Shown piece after piece: positions 18,069 to 26,639 of a stretch of DNA of 64,000 nt. The notes beneath the pieces were generated by a model. It made no database searches and was not told the origin of the DNA. It saw only the letters and a program-made list of their open reading frames with translations. Source of the stretch: Sphingobacterium sp. UBA2700 (lineage in GTDB: Bacteria > Bacteroidota > Bacteroidia > Sphingobacteriales > Sphingobacteriaceae); the NCBI GenBank assembly GCA_002354335.1, contig DELI01000033.1, positions 72,571 to 136,570 of the forward strand. Direction: 5' to 3'. Positions within the stretch are counted from its first letter, which is position 1, and the number at the start of each line of letters is the position of its first letter. The translations under genes and the position numbers were made by a program.

Positions 18069-18099
18069 AAGCGAGCTACCGGATTGGGCAGCTCGCTTG
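18069..18099 (-). terminator. Terminator of the exonuclease III operon
   Basis: On the minus strand AAGCGAGCT pairs with AGCTCGCTT, followed by a seven-base T-run. It lies just after the xth stop. Confidence 0.85.
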
Positions 18100-18120
18100 C
18101 TAAAAATTTAATAGGAACGA

Positions 18121-18885
18121 TTAATCCAGAATTAACTCAACTGGACAATGGTCCGAATGCACAGCATCTGACCATATCTTCGCACCTTTAATATTATCTT
18201 TCAAAGCATTGGACACCATATTGTAGTCAATGCGCCAACCCAAGTTTCTTGCGCGTGCGCCGGCTCTATAACTCCACCAGGTATAATGGTGTGGGTCCGC
18301 ATTCAAATGTCTAAACGAATCTACATAGCCTGAGTTGATAAACTGCTCCATCCATTCACGCTCAGCAGGTAAGAAGCCAGAACTGTTTGCATTGGACTTC
18401 GGATTATGAATATCGATCGGACGATGACAGATGTTATAATCACCACAGATAACCAGCTTATCTTTCTCCTTTAATAACTCGTTGCTATAGTTCTGGAAAT
18501 CGTCAAGAAACTTGTATTTAAAATCCTGACGAATATCCCCCGTCGTTCCTGAAGGGAAATACACGCTCATGATTGAGGCTTCATCAAAATCTAATCGAAT
18601 CGCTCTACCTTCAAAATCGTAATCTTCAAAACCGCAACCGTATTCTACATGTTTAGGTGTCTTCTTGGTAAAAATCGCAGTCCCGCTATAGCCTTTCTTC
18701 TGCGCCGGATACCAATAGTGCTCATAGCCTAAATCTTCAATAAGAAGAATTTCAGGAACCTGGTCTAGATTAGCTTTGATTTCCTGTAAACAGATAACAT
18801 CAGGATTTGCAATCTTCAACCAATCAATCCATCCCTTTTTTAAAGCTGCACGGATTCCATTAACGTTATAGGTGATGATCTTCAT
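18121..18885 (-). CDS. xth: Exodeoxyribonuclease III (AP endonuclease)
   Basis: Base-excision repair enzyme that nicks DNA 5' to abasic sites and degrades one strand 3' to 5'. The 254-residue protein shows the exonuclease III/endonuclease-phosphatase motifs: NVNGIRAALKKGW near the start, CLQEIK with the metal glutamate, GDYNICHRPID with the catalytic aspartate, and a terminal SDHCPVEL. It is the last gene of a four-gene leftward operon, starting 1 bp after the cyclophilin stop. Confidence 0.95.
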   Translation of the reverse strand: MKIITYNVNGIRAALKKGWIDWLKIANPDVICLQEIKANLDQVPEILLIEDLGYEHYWYPAQKKGYSGTAIFTKKTPKHVEYGCGFEDYDFEGRAIRLDFDEASIMSVYFPSGTTGDIRQDFKYKFLDDFQNYSNELLKEKDKLVICGDYNICHRPIDIHNPKSNANSSGFLPAEREWMEQFINSGYVDSFRHLNADPHHYTWWSYRAGARARNLGWRIDYNMVSNALKDNIKGAKIWSDAVHSDHCPVELILD

Positions 18886-18886
18886 C

Positions 18887-19645
18887 TTATGGTAATTTAT
18901 ATTCTCTCGATTTCATCGAATCAAACAATTTTGAAAGCCCCTTTTTTGGGCCCAACCCCTGCAGCTCGCGCTCCAGATCTCTAGCTTCCGCTCTCGTTAA
19001 AACACGCATGCTAAAGCGCTCGTCATTATATGGGCGGTCATTATCATCAGTTTTCACCGCAGCAATAGCGTCGACCATCTCCAGACCTTTCACCAACTCG
19101 CCAAATACCGTATAGTTGCCATCCAGGTGAGGCGTACCTCCAATGGTTGAGTAAGTCTCTCGTTGAAGCGGACTCAGCTTCACACCTTTCAAACGAAATT
19201 GCTCCAAAGAATCCAACGCTGCCTGACTGAACACTCGACCTTGAACTAGGTAAAACTGCGAGCCTGACGACTCCTTCGCTGGGTTATTATCGCGTGCCGC
19301 ACCGATCGCCCCTTTTTTATGAATGATAGCCGGGTGGATTTCCGCAGGAATACGATAGCTTGGCCCACCGTTGCCCAACTCCTGTCTGCTTGCCGCATAA
19401 CGGGAATCAGGATCGCCACCTTGAATCATAAAATGATGAATAACACGATGGAACATTAACGAGTCGTAATAACCCTCTTTAACCAACTTCACAAAGTTGT
19501 CCCTATGCTTTCTCGTCTCATTATAAAGCTTCAAAGTGCTCTCCCCCTTTGGAGTAGATATTTTTACATAATAATGCTTAGGAGTTTGCGCATGCAACAT
19601 CACGAATGCCAGCATAAAAGCAAACATTAAACTAAGTCTTTTCAT
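18887..19645 (-). CDS. Cyclophilin-type peptidyl-prolyl isomerase, secreted
   Basis: Catalyses cis-trans isomerisation of proline peptide bonds. The 252-residue protein has a signal peptide (cut after MLHAQ, about residue 20) and a cyclophilin domain with FHRVIHHFMIQGGDP and SGSQFYLVQG. The domain is longer than the minimal fold, with a charged C-terminal tail (about 200-252). It probably acts in the periplasm as a folding helper. It sits between a small unknown gene and xth, with 1 bp gaps on both sides. Confidence 0.92.
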   Translation of the reverse strand: MKRLSLMFAFMLAFVMLHAQTPKHYYVKISTPKGESTLKLYNETRKHRDNFVKLVKEGYYDSLMFHRVIHHFMIQGGDPDSRYAASRQELGNGGPSYRIPAEIHPAIIHKKGAIGAARDNNPAKESSGSQFYLVQGRVFSQAALDSLEQFRLKGVKLSPLQRETYSTIGGTPHLDGNYTVFGELVKGLEMVDAIAAVKTDDNDRPYNDERFSMRVLTRAEARDLERELQGLGPKKGLSKLFDSMKSREYKLP

Positions 19646-19646
19646 A

Positions 19647-19994
19647 TTAAATTACATTTACGTCTTCAAAATAATCGATTATCAAAGATTTGATAATCAT
19701 TTCCTGCTCCATCAAAGTGTAGTTTGGAATAGGGTTTATTAACTTCCAATGGGGCCAGCCCTGCTCATCTAATCCGGAGAGTTCATAAAAACCCAGACTG
19801 CTGAACAGTCGACAAGTTGCGATATGCATCAGCTCTTCCTTCTCACGCTTTGAAAACTCTCTCGCTCCTTTCCCCAACTCTTGAACGCCGATCAAAAACA
19901 ACATCACCTTGATGTCGGGAATATCGGTGTCAAATGTCTTCGCAATTACCTCTTGCAAATGCGACCACTTCTTATTTATCTCTGCTGCTTGCAT
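19647..19994 (-). CDS. Conserved hypothetical protein in the tyrosine phosphatase/xth operon
   Basis: A 115-residue soluble protein without signal peptide or membrane spans. It looks helical, with one notable segment IKVMLFLIGVQELGKGAREFSKREKEELMH cut here to its key features: a hydrophobic helix followed by a charged one, and a C-terminal EDVNVI. I do not recognise a named family, though similar small proteins are common in Bacteroidota. It is embedded in an operon with gaps of 1 and 18 bp, which supports its reality. Confidence 0.7.
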   Translation of the reverse strand: MQAAEINKKWSHLQEVIAKTFDTDIPDIKVMLFLIGVQELGKGAREFSKREKEELMHIATCRLFSSLGFYELSGLDEQGWPHWKLINPIPNYTLMEQEMIIKSLIIDYFEDVNVI

Positions 19995-20012
19995 GATTTC
20001 TCTTTTTAATAT

Positions 20013-20450
20013 TTATCGATTCAATTCGTCGATCAATATTTTACAGCGCGCTTCAATCATACGAAATACCGGCTCGAACTGATCTGAATCGTAATATGGA
20101 TCCGGAACGATATCATCATCCAAAAACAAGCTTACTTTTCCGCTATGTTCTTCCGAAGTAGATAAGGCTAAAACATCCTGATAATTATTACGATCCATCA
20201 CAAAGATGCGATCGTATTTATCAAACAAGTCAGGTATAAAGAATTGTGCTCTCTGTCCCGATATATCTATGCCGTTGTTTTTCGCTACTGCTATTGATCT
20301 ATGGTCTGGCGCGTGTCCTACATGCCAATCACCGGTACCTGCAGAGTCAATCTCCCAATCCAAGCCCGCCTCACGAACCATATGCGCCATGATGCCATGC
20401 GCCAATGGCGAACGACATATATTCCCTAAACACACCATCAATATTTTCAT
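20013..20450 (-). CDS. Low-molecular-weight protein-tyrosine phosphatase
   Basis: Cysteine phosphatase of 145 residues. The P-loop CLGNICRSP follows MKILMV at the very N-terminus, and the general-acid DPYYD motif is near residue 115. A longer frame begins at 20483, but those 11 residues would precede the P-loop and a perfect -7 box lies within them, so MKILMVCLGN is the start. In bacteria such enzymes often counteract tyrosine kinases of exopolysaccharide export; no such kinase is in the window. First gene of the operon with the small unknown gene, cyclophilin and xth. Confidence 0.92.
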   Translation of the reverse strand: MKILMVCLGNICRSPLAHGIMAHMVREAGLDWEIDSAGTGDWHVGHAPDHRSIAVAKNNGIDISGQRAQFFIPDLFDKYDRIFVMDRNNYQDVLALSTSEEHSGKVSLFLDDDIVPDPYYDSDQFEPVFRMIEARCKILIDELNR

Positions 20451-20455
20451 GGTTC

Positions 20456-20484
20456 CAAATATAACATTATTTGACGCATTCAAC
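20456..20484 (-). promoter_or_regulatory. Promoter of the tyrosine phosphatase operon, near-leaderless geometry
   Basis: On the minus strand GTTG (about 20481-20484), a 17 bp spacer and TATATTTG (20456-20463). The -7 box ends 5 bp before the ATG, so the mRNA would begin at the start codon. Confidence 0.55.
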
Positions 20485-20589
20485 GAGGTCGCAACCCATC
20501 AAAGCTTTGTAAAAACTTTAATGATTCTATTTAGCTTCAACTAATATACGCTAGTTCTTCATGGCCCTGAAAAAAAGACAGTTTCAACA

Positions 20590-20624
20590 AGAAAGGGATG
20601 GCTTTCGTGAGAACCATCCCTTTC
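20590..20624 (-). terminator. Hairpin terminator after the HtrA-like gene
   Basis: GAAAGGGATGG (20591-20601) pairs perfectly with CCATCCCTTTC (20613-20623). The minus-strand tail is T-rich but interrupted. Confidence 0.65.
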
Positions 20625-20649
20625 AATTATACGGTATACTATGCTATTC

Positions 20650-22203
20650 TTAGTATTTCAATGGTACATTAAATTCCACCGTGCTTCCTCTTTCCGGAAC
20701 ACCGGTTACACGTACGATATTTCTCTTAGTACCCGATAGAGCCGACTCTACTTCATCAACAGAATTCACTGGCTTACCGTTAATCTTCGTGATCACCAAT
20801 CCTCTTTCTACGCCGAAGTAATCAAAAACACCACCTCGGTGAACTTGTGAAACCACAACACCGGAACTAATACCTAATTCTTTCTTACGCGCATCTGTTG
20901 CAGGAACAAAACTAGCACCTAATTTATTGAAGATCTCTGTTGCCGATGCGCTGGACTCATCTCCGCTTTCTGACTTCGCTTTGGTTTCTTCACCTTTCAA
21001 TGTAATCGTCACATCCTTCTCTTTACCATCGCGTTTATAAGTTAACTTCACTTTATCACCCGGACGCAATCTTGCTACATGCTCTTGCAAATCAGGCGAA
21101 CCATAAATTGTTCTGCCTTCAATCTTCGTCAACACGTCGCCTGGTTTAATTCCCGCTGCTTCCGCTGCTCCACCTTTCACCACATCGCGAACATACAGAC
21201 CATTCACATCAGTAATACCAACTTCTTTACGCAAGGCGTCATTGATCTCCGCAAATGTTACTCCCACATAGCCACGTTTCACACTTCCGAACTCTTTGAA
21301 ATCATCTAAAATCTTTTTCGCAAGGTTGATCGGAATAGCAAACCCGTAACCAGCGTAGGTACCTGTTGGCGATGCGATTGCCGAGTTAATACCAATTAAC
21401 TCACCACGAGCATTTACTAATGCACCACCGCTATTTCCTTTGTTAATAACCGCATCAGTTTGCAAAAATGATTCCACAGCGGTATTGATTACCTGCTCTT
21501 GCGGGCCATAACCATAACCGCGCTGTTGTTGCTGTTGCGACTCACCTAAAATACCAATCTGACGTCCTTTCGCAGAGATAATACCCGCAGTAACTGTCGA
21601 TTGCAATCCTAGAGGATAACCTACAGCCAATACCCACTCGCCAATCTGTACATTATCAGAGTTACCTAACTTAACAATAGGTAAGTTATTCGCATTTACT
21701 TTAATCAAAGCCAAGTCAAAGTTCGCATCCCGACCAATTACTTTTGCTTCATAAGTTCTCTTATCCGTTAAAACCACTTCAATCTTATCCGCATCTTCTA
21801 CCACGTGGTTATTCGTTACAATATATCCATCTGGGGAAATAATCACACCAGAACCGGAAGCCGTTTGTGGGCGAGCTTGTCCGCGACGTTGCTGTGGTAC
21901 ACCAAAGAATTCTTCAAAAAGATCAAAAGGCATCCCTTCGCCACCGCCACGTGAACCACGACCACTCATCGTGACATTAATATGGACAACGCCAGGAGTA
22001 ACTGCTGCCGCAGCCTGCGTAAAGTCCGGGTTTCCTGTTGAAGACATTAAAGCCTCCTCGCCAGGATTGTTTGCATAATACACTTTCTGACGCTCTTCAA
22101 ACGTCATGTTGTCCATCTGTTTATTTTCAAAGAGCTTATACCCTCCTACCGCAATAGCTCCTCCGACGATGGCCGTTAATAATGTTGCTCCTATCTTTTT
22201 CAT
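20650..22203 (-). CDS. Do/DegP/HtrA-like periplasmic serine protease
   Basis: Envelope quality-control protease and chaperone. The 517-residue protein has an N-terminal hydrophobic signal/anchor (about residues 5-22), a trypsin-like domain with triad residues in TNNHVVED, DANFDLALIK and NKGNSGGAL, and two PDZ domains (about 290-385 and 420-515). The frame extends upstream to 22278, but the extra 25 residues are unlike a signal peptide and the promoter box lies there. A glutamine run (QQQQQ) sits in the LA loop region. It is monocistronic. Confidence 0.95.
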   Translation of the reverse strand: MKKIGATLLTAIVGGAIAVGGYKLFENKQMDNMTFEERQKVYYANNPGEEALMSSTGNPDFTQAAAAVTPGVVHINVTMSGRGSRGGGEGMPFDLFEEFFGVPQQRRGQARPQTASGSGVIISPDGYIVTNNHVVEDADKIEVVLTDKRTYEAKVIGRDANFDLALIKVNANNLPIVKLGNSDNVQIGEWVLAVGYPLGLQSTVTAGIISAKGRQIGILGESQQQQQRGYGYGPQEQVINTAVESFLQTDAVINKGNSGGALVNARGELIGINSAIASPTGTYAGYGFAIPINLAKKILDDFKEFGSVKRGYVGVTFAEINDALRKEVGITDVNGLYVRDVVKGGAAEAAGIKPGDVLTKIEGRTIYGSPDLQEHVARLRPGDKVKLTYKRDGKEKDVTITLKGEETKAKSESGDESSASATEIFNKLGASFVPATDARKKELGISSGVVVSQVHRGGVFDYFGVERGLVITKINGKPVNSVDEVESALSGTKRNIVRVTGVPERGSTVEFNVPLKY

Positions 22204-22250
22204 ATATTTACTGAATAATCTAAAAAAATCATGTTTCGTATTGCTTAGTT

Positions 22251-22279
22251 CAAATGTAATACCATTAGATTTTAACAAA
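22251..22279 (-). promoter_or_regulatory. Promoter of the HtrA-like protease gene
   Basis: On the minus strand TTTG (22276-22279), a 17 bp spacer and TACATTTG (22251-22258). The predicted leader is about 40 nt, consistent with the start at 22203 and not with the longer frame. Confidence 0.6.
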
Positions 22280-22400
22280 TAGCTTTTGTCAGTTAAAAAA
22301 TGTTAACAAAAAGGTTCAAAATCCGAGTTTTAACAGCTTTTAACAAAAAGAACTCGAATTGTAACAAGAATATTAAAATTACCGCATATTTTCAACCCTA

Positions 22401-23186
22401 ATGAACAAAGAAATCAAATTTTATAAATATCAAGGTGCAGGGAATGACTTTGTCTTAATTGATAACCGAAATCTCGCTTTTGATGCCGCTGACAACGATT
22501 TAATAAAACGCTTATGTGATCGTCGGTTCGGAATTGGAGGCGACGGGCTAATGCTGCTTCAAGATACAAAAAATTTCGACTTCGAAATGCTTTATTACAA
22601 TGCAGACGGGAGAGAAGGCACGATGTGTGGCAACGGAGGACGTTGTTTAGTGGCTTTCGCAAGGGACCTTCATATCATCCAAAGCAAAACTGCCTTTTTG
22701 GCAGTAGACGGGCCGCACGAAGCAGAAATACATGACAACCAGGTCAATCTGGGAATGATTCCCGTGACGGAATACCAAATGGATGGCGAGGCTTATGTGC
22801 TTAATACAGGCTCACCGCATTACGTTCAGTTTGTAGAAGACTTAAGCCAAATCAATATGTTCAAAGAAGGCTATGCTATCCGCAACAATGCAACCTATGC
22901 AGAAAAGGGTATTAATGTCAATTTTATCGAAAAAGAGGGCGAAGGATATTTCGTGCGTACGTTCGAACGTGGTGTAGAAGACGAGACCTATGCCTGCGGT
23001 ACGGGAGCCGTAGCTTCAGCGATGAGCGTAGCATTGAAGGAGGGAAAGGACGGCGATTTCAATATCCCTATTCGTGTGCTCGGCGGACAGCTGTATGTCT
23101 CCTTTCATAAGGAGGATACTTCATTCAGCAAGGTGTTCTTAACAGGACCTGCCGTTCAGGTTTTCCAAGGCAGTATCAGCATCTAA
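22401..23186 (+). CDS. dapF: Diaminopimelate epimerase
   Basis: Converts LL- to meso-diaminopimelate for lysine and peptidoglycan synthesis, without cofactor, using two cysteines as acid and base. The 261-residue protein shows both: GTMCGNGGR (about residue 75) and TYACGTGA (residue 199). The N-terminal KYQGAGNDFVLID motif is also canonical. It stands alone between divergent and convergent genes and ends at a strong hairpin. dapB is at 48031-48774, so the pathway genes are scattered. Confidence 0.96.
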   Translation: MNKEIKFYKYQGAGNDFVLIDNRNLAFDAADNDLIKRLCDRRFGIGGDGLMLLQDTKNFDFEMLYYNADGREGTMCGNGGRCLVAFARDLHIIQSKTAFLAVDGPHEAEIHDNQVNLGMIPVTEYQMDGEAYVLNTGSPHYVQFVEDLSQINMFKEGYAIRNNATYAEKGINVNFIEKEGEGYFVRTFERGVEDETYACGTGAVASAMSVALKEGKDGDFNIPIRVLGGQLYVSFHKEDTSFSKVFLTGPAVQVFQGSISI

Positions 23187-23192
23187 AAATAC

Positions 23193-23218
23193 AAATGGGG
23201 GATCTCTCCCCCATTTTG
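23193..23218. terminator. Bidirectional terminator after dapF
   Basis: AAATGGGGGA (23193-23202) and TCCCCCATTT (23207-23216) form a perfect 10 bp stem with a 4 nt loop between convergent genes. Confidence 0.8.
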
Positions 23219-23255
23219 CTAGACCAAAAGGTCTACTTTATTTAAACACGTTCTT

Positions 23256-24317
23256 TTAGTTTACTCCAGCTTTCTTGGTCGCTGTCAAATGCATCTCTAC
23301 CAAATAAGTTCCCGGCAAATTAAACTTCATTCCAAATCTCATCTGTAGGATGTATGATTTAGGATCAGTCTTATAAGTAATCTTATACGGAGGATCCCAG
23401 GTATCTACATAATCAACAGACTCAATGTACTTATCATAGATACGGTAGTAACACAAAATATTATTCGTTTGAGAATCCCAGTATACATCAGGGAAACGCG
23501 CCTGTGCATAGTCGTGGATAACAGAATTCTCCGTTACAGTTGTCTTATACGCAAAAGTTGCCATGGTATTTAAGAACGAATCACCGTTAGGTCTACGCTC
23601 TAAAGCTTTTCCAGGGAATACTGCACCATTCTTATCATACACTTTCAGAATAACCTGGTTAGGGCCATTTGCATCTCTAGTAACCTTAAACGTCATGTTC
23701 GCACTCTGTTGTTTCGAAATATCGAACCAATCCACATCATGATTATAACGTTTGCTTGAACCATCCTTAGGATCTACAAGAATGAAATATGGCGCTGTTG
23801 TATGTTCATACAATAAAGGATCATTGACTTTTATCGTCGTGATACCTTTATATTCTTTCGTACCATTCGGATTCTCAATCTTCAAATCCAATAAATATTC
23901 ACCAACAGGGACACCCTCTGTCGCTTGAGTAAACATCAATTGACCACTCTTCTCGATTACTTGCAAAGGAAGGCGCATCTCTTTTGTGCGCTTCGCGTCA
24001 ATCAATGCTAAGGTCGTATCGGTTTTCGGATCATACTTCTCTTTCCATACGGTAATTTCCGATGGTTTGAAGAAGGATTCTTCACGCTGTCCGGTTGCCT
24101 TATTTCGAACATCCAGTATGGTAATCTTAAAGGGAGGAGTCGAGTTGTCCGGAATAATACCCGTTACTATTTTAAAAACTCCTCGCTCCGCTACAACCGG
24201 GTTGGACCCATAACGGATATTGTCGCTCAAATAGCCTACATCCACCTTCTTACAGCCGGCAAAAACCAGCATAGCCAGCAGAACGCAGGATAAGGCCGCT
24301 TTATATATTCTTTTCAT
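23256..24317 (-). CDS. DUF5007-like lipoprotein in the SusC/D pair 2 locus
   Basis: A 353-residue predicted lipoprotein (signal ending VFAGCKK). The first third (VGYLSDNIRYGSNP) and beta-rich remainder resemble DUF5007 proteins of Bacteroidota; I assign this with moderate confidence. It has no recognisable catalytic motif. It is the last gene of the susC2-susD2-fasciclin-DUF5007 operon, with 7 bp to the fasciclin gene. Surface exposure and a binding role beside the SusC/D transporter are inferred from lipidation and context. Confidence 0.7.
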   Translation of the reverse strand: MKRIYKAALSCVLLAMLVFAGCKKVDVGYLSDNIRYGSNPVVAERGVFKIVTGIIPDNSTPPFKITILDVRNKATGQREESFFKPSEITVWKEKYDPKTDTTLALIDAKRTKEMRLPLQVIEKSGQLMFTQATEGVPVGEYLLDLKIENPNGTKEYKGITTIKVNDPLLYEHTTAPYFILVDPKDGSSKRYNHDVDWFDISKQQSANMTFKVTRDANGPNQVILKVYDKNGAVFPGKALERRPNGDSFLNTMATFAYKTTVTENSVIHDYAQARFPDVYWDSQTNNILCYYRIYDKYIESVDYVDTWDPPYKITYKTDPKSYILQMRFGMKFNLPGTYLVEMHLTATKKAGVN

Positions 24318-24324
24318 CGTCTTC

Positions 24325-25038
24325 TTATTTAATATTCAACTTTAAACCTCTAAGCCAAGTGTGGTTGTTTGTCAGTACATGAAGCACACCCGTTGTCGTT
24401 TCTATACCGCTCGTTTGACAAATAAACTTCTGGTCTAACAAGTTCGCATTCCCCGAAGGATCTTTAATCTGACCAGCGACAAGCACATCACGAGCGCCGA
24501 TGATTCGCGTATAATACATGAACTTTGGACGCTCAGGAATCAACCCTCCCGCACTATAATCATCATTTGAATGCGGTTCTAATGAAATCCAGAATTTATA
24601 ATTGTCTAATTTACTCGCAAATTCCTTCCCATTCGCATCCAAACCATCTCTTACGATCGTTTCAGGAAATAAGTAAACCGACATCGAATCGCGCAACATC
24701 TTTGGCGTAAAGTATTTGAACAAGGTGTCCAAGGTGTAGTTACGACGCTCATCGACCGCTCTTACCTGCGCTTGGCGTAAGCTCAGAAAGTTCTTGATGC
24801 TGTAATTCGTGGGAGCAAACATAGTCCCCTTGCTATTGATTAAATCTTTCATCTCGCCTTTATCGATAATCATCAGCACAGTATCAAACAGCCCACGAGG
24901 ATGTGATTTCAAATAATCATAGGTCGTCATGTTAACCTTAGGATTACTTACTCCACCGTCAATAACGCTATCTTTCTTACAAGAGAAGAAAAGTATCGCT
25001 ACAAACGGGATAATAAACAACATATTTATATTTTTCAT
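24325..25038 (-). CDS. Fasciclin-domain lipoprotein
   Basis: A 237-residue lipoprotein (FFSCKKD lipobox) with a fasciclin-like domain. Recognisable parts are TYDYLKSHPRGLFDTVLMIIDKG at reduced match, GTMFAPTN (the FAS1 H1 motif) and the final GVLHVLTN (H2 motif). FAS1 domains mediate adhesion or carbohydrate/protein binding. It follows susD2 after 16 bp and precedes the DUF5007-like gene by 7 bp. This susC-susD-fasciclin-DUF5007 order is a recurrent type of Bacteroidota uptake locus lacking hydrolases. Confidence 0.85.
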   Translation of the reverse strand: MKNINMLFIIPFVAILFFSCKKDSVIDGGVSNPKVNMTTYDYLKSHPRGLFDTVLMIIDKGEMKDLINSKGTMFAPTNYSIKNFLSLRQAQVRAVDERRNYTLDTLFKYFTPKMLRDSMSVYLFPETIVRDGLDANGKEFASKLDNYKFWISLEPHSNDDYSAGGLIPERPKFMYYTRIIGARDVLVAGQIKDPSGNANLLDQKFICQTSGIETTTGVLHVLTNNHTWLRGLKLNIK

Positions 25039-25054
25039 TTCTTTCTTTTTTAGA

Positions 25055-26629
25055 TTAATATTTACCCATCCAATAAGGAATCTGCGTTAGATCTTTATTA
25101 GAATTCAAGTTACTGTTGTGAATAGGGAAGTAAAAACCTTTCAAGGCTAAACGATCAGAACCGTTTGCTCCACGCGCTAAGCTCCAAGAGATTAAAGTGC
25201 TAGAACTGAAAGGGAATTCTGCTTCGCTCTTCTTTTTCCAAATATTGCGAACAAGGTCAAAATAGCTATGCCCTTCTCCGATCAACTCACGTTGTCTTTC
25301 CATAAGAATCTCCGTATATAAACTACGATCATCCATTGCGGTTGTAAGCGGACCGATACCTGCACGAGTTCTAATCAGGTTTAAAGCGTTACGTGCTTCA
25401 GCAGAGCGCTTTAAATTCATCAGTGCTTCAGATTTGAGCAAGATAAGGTCTGCTAGACGAAAAATAACAATATTACTTTCAGCACGCAGATTTCCTGAAC
25501 CCGATGTATTTTTGAATACGAAATTGCTGTATTTACGCATGGCGTAGCGAGCAGTAATTGCATTGTTATCCACTGTAACAGGACCATCATCAAATTTCAC
25601 AAAGAAATCATCACGACGTAAATCCGCGGCATTGCTATACAGGCGGTTTAAGCGTGATTGATCCACGTAATAGTTCGGAACCATAAAAGGAAATCCTGGA
25701 AACGTGATATTGCTTGTTGTTGTAAACGTCAAATTGGATCCGAATACGCCTATGTTTGCATTGTAACCTGAGGACTCCGATTCGCTATCCTTCTGCGTTA
25801 TGACAAATATATTCTCTCTAGCTGTCGCATTTTTAAACACATCACGAACATTTCCTCCCGCCAACAGTGCATAGTCTGCTGTTTGATTGATTACCGAATC
25901 CGCATAAACCAAGCTCTTTGCATAGTCGTTTTGGAAAGCCGTTGCATGCGCTAATAATGCTAATGCCGCGCCTTTGTTTCCTCTTCTTCTTCCCGACTCC
26001 TCCACGGACTTCCAGCTCATCAATGAGGATGCTTTCTGTGCATCCGAAACAACTAATTTTAAAATCTCGTCGCTTGACGTCGCTCCTTTACGTTCCGCAT
26101 CATCAGCCGTTTGCGTAGGCTTTGTTTGCAAAGGCACATCGCCCCAAACACGCGTCATGTAAAAATAGGCCAGCGCACGCATGTAATAGGCTTGCCCTAG
26201 TAAAGTGTTTTTCTGTCCTTCCGCAAAACTTGCATCCGGAATTTCCGGTGTCTTAGTAATCACCAAATTGGCAACGTCAATAATTCGATACCAGTTGGTC
26301 CAATTATGAATGCCCGTCTCACGATATGGTGTCACAAAACTTCCGCTATTGAATATCTCCGAGTGGTTAGTCCCATCATTTGTTACGAATTTACCTATTG
26401 GTGCATCGCCCCAAATGAAGAACGCTTGATTGGTATTAATCGCATTACGGAAAAGTCCATAGGCACCATTTAACGCTCCTTCAACATCACTCGCACTTTT
26501 CCAGTACACATTACCGTATGTATCGTTCTTTAAAACGTTGTCGAGCTCTTTCTCACAGGAAACGAACATGCTGCTCGTTGTTAACAAACAGATACCTGCA
26601 ATTGATCGTATTATATTTCTTGTTTTCAT
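25055..26629 (-). CDS. SusD/RagB family nutrient-binding lipoprotein (pair 2)
   Basis: Surface lipoprotein partner of the SusC2 transporter. The 524-residue product has a lipobox (SSMFVSCEKEL), TPR-type helices (GQAYYMRALAYFYMTRVWGDVPL is the family helix, quoted here in its core YMRALAYFYMTRVWGDVP), and the C-terminal ERQRELIGEGHSYFDLVR motif. The frame opens at 26650 overlapping susC2, but MKTRNIIRSIAG gives a proper signal peptide, leaving a 10 bp gap. The substrate is unknown. Confidence 0.94.
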   Translation of the reverse strand: MKTRNIIRSIAGICLLTTSSMFVSCEKELDNVLKNDTYGNVYWKSASDVEGALNGAYGLFRNAINTNQAFFIWGDAPIGKFVTNDGTNHSEIFNSGSFVTPYRETGIHNWTNWYRIIDVANLVITKTPEIPDASFAEGQKNTLLGQAYYMRALAYFYMTRVWGDVPLQTKPTQTADDAERKGATSSDEILKLVVSDAQKASSLMSWKSVEESGRRRGNKGAALALLAHATAFQNDYAKSLVYADSVINQTADYALLAGGNVRDVFKNATARENIFVITQKDSESESSGYNANIGVFGSNLTFTTTSNITFPGFPFMVPNYYVDQSRLNRLYSNAADLRRDDFFVKFDDGPVTVDNNAITARYAMRKYSNFVFKNTSGSGNLRAESNIVIFRLADLILLKSEALMNLKRSAEARNALNLIRTRAGIGPLTTAMDDRSLYTEILMERQRELIGEGHSYFDLVRNIWKKKSEAEFPFSSSTLISWSLARGANGSDRLALKGFYFPIHNSNLNSNKDLTQIPYWMGKY

Positions 26630-26639
26630 TATTTCTCCG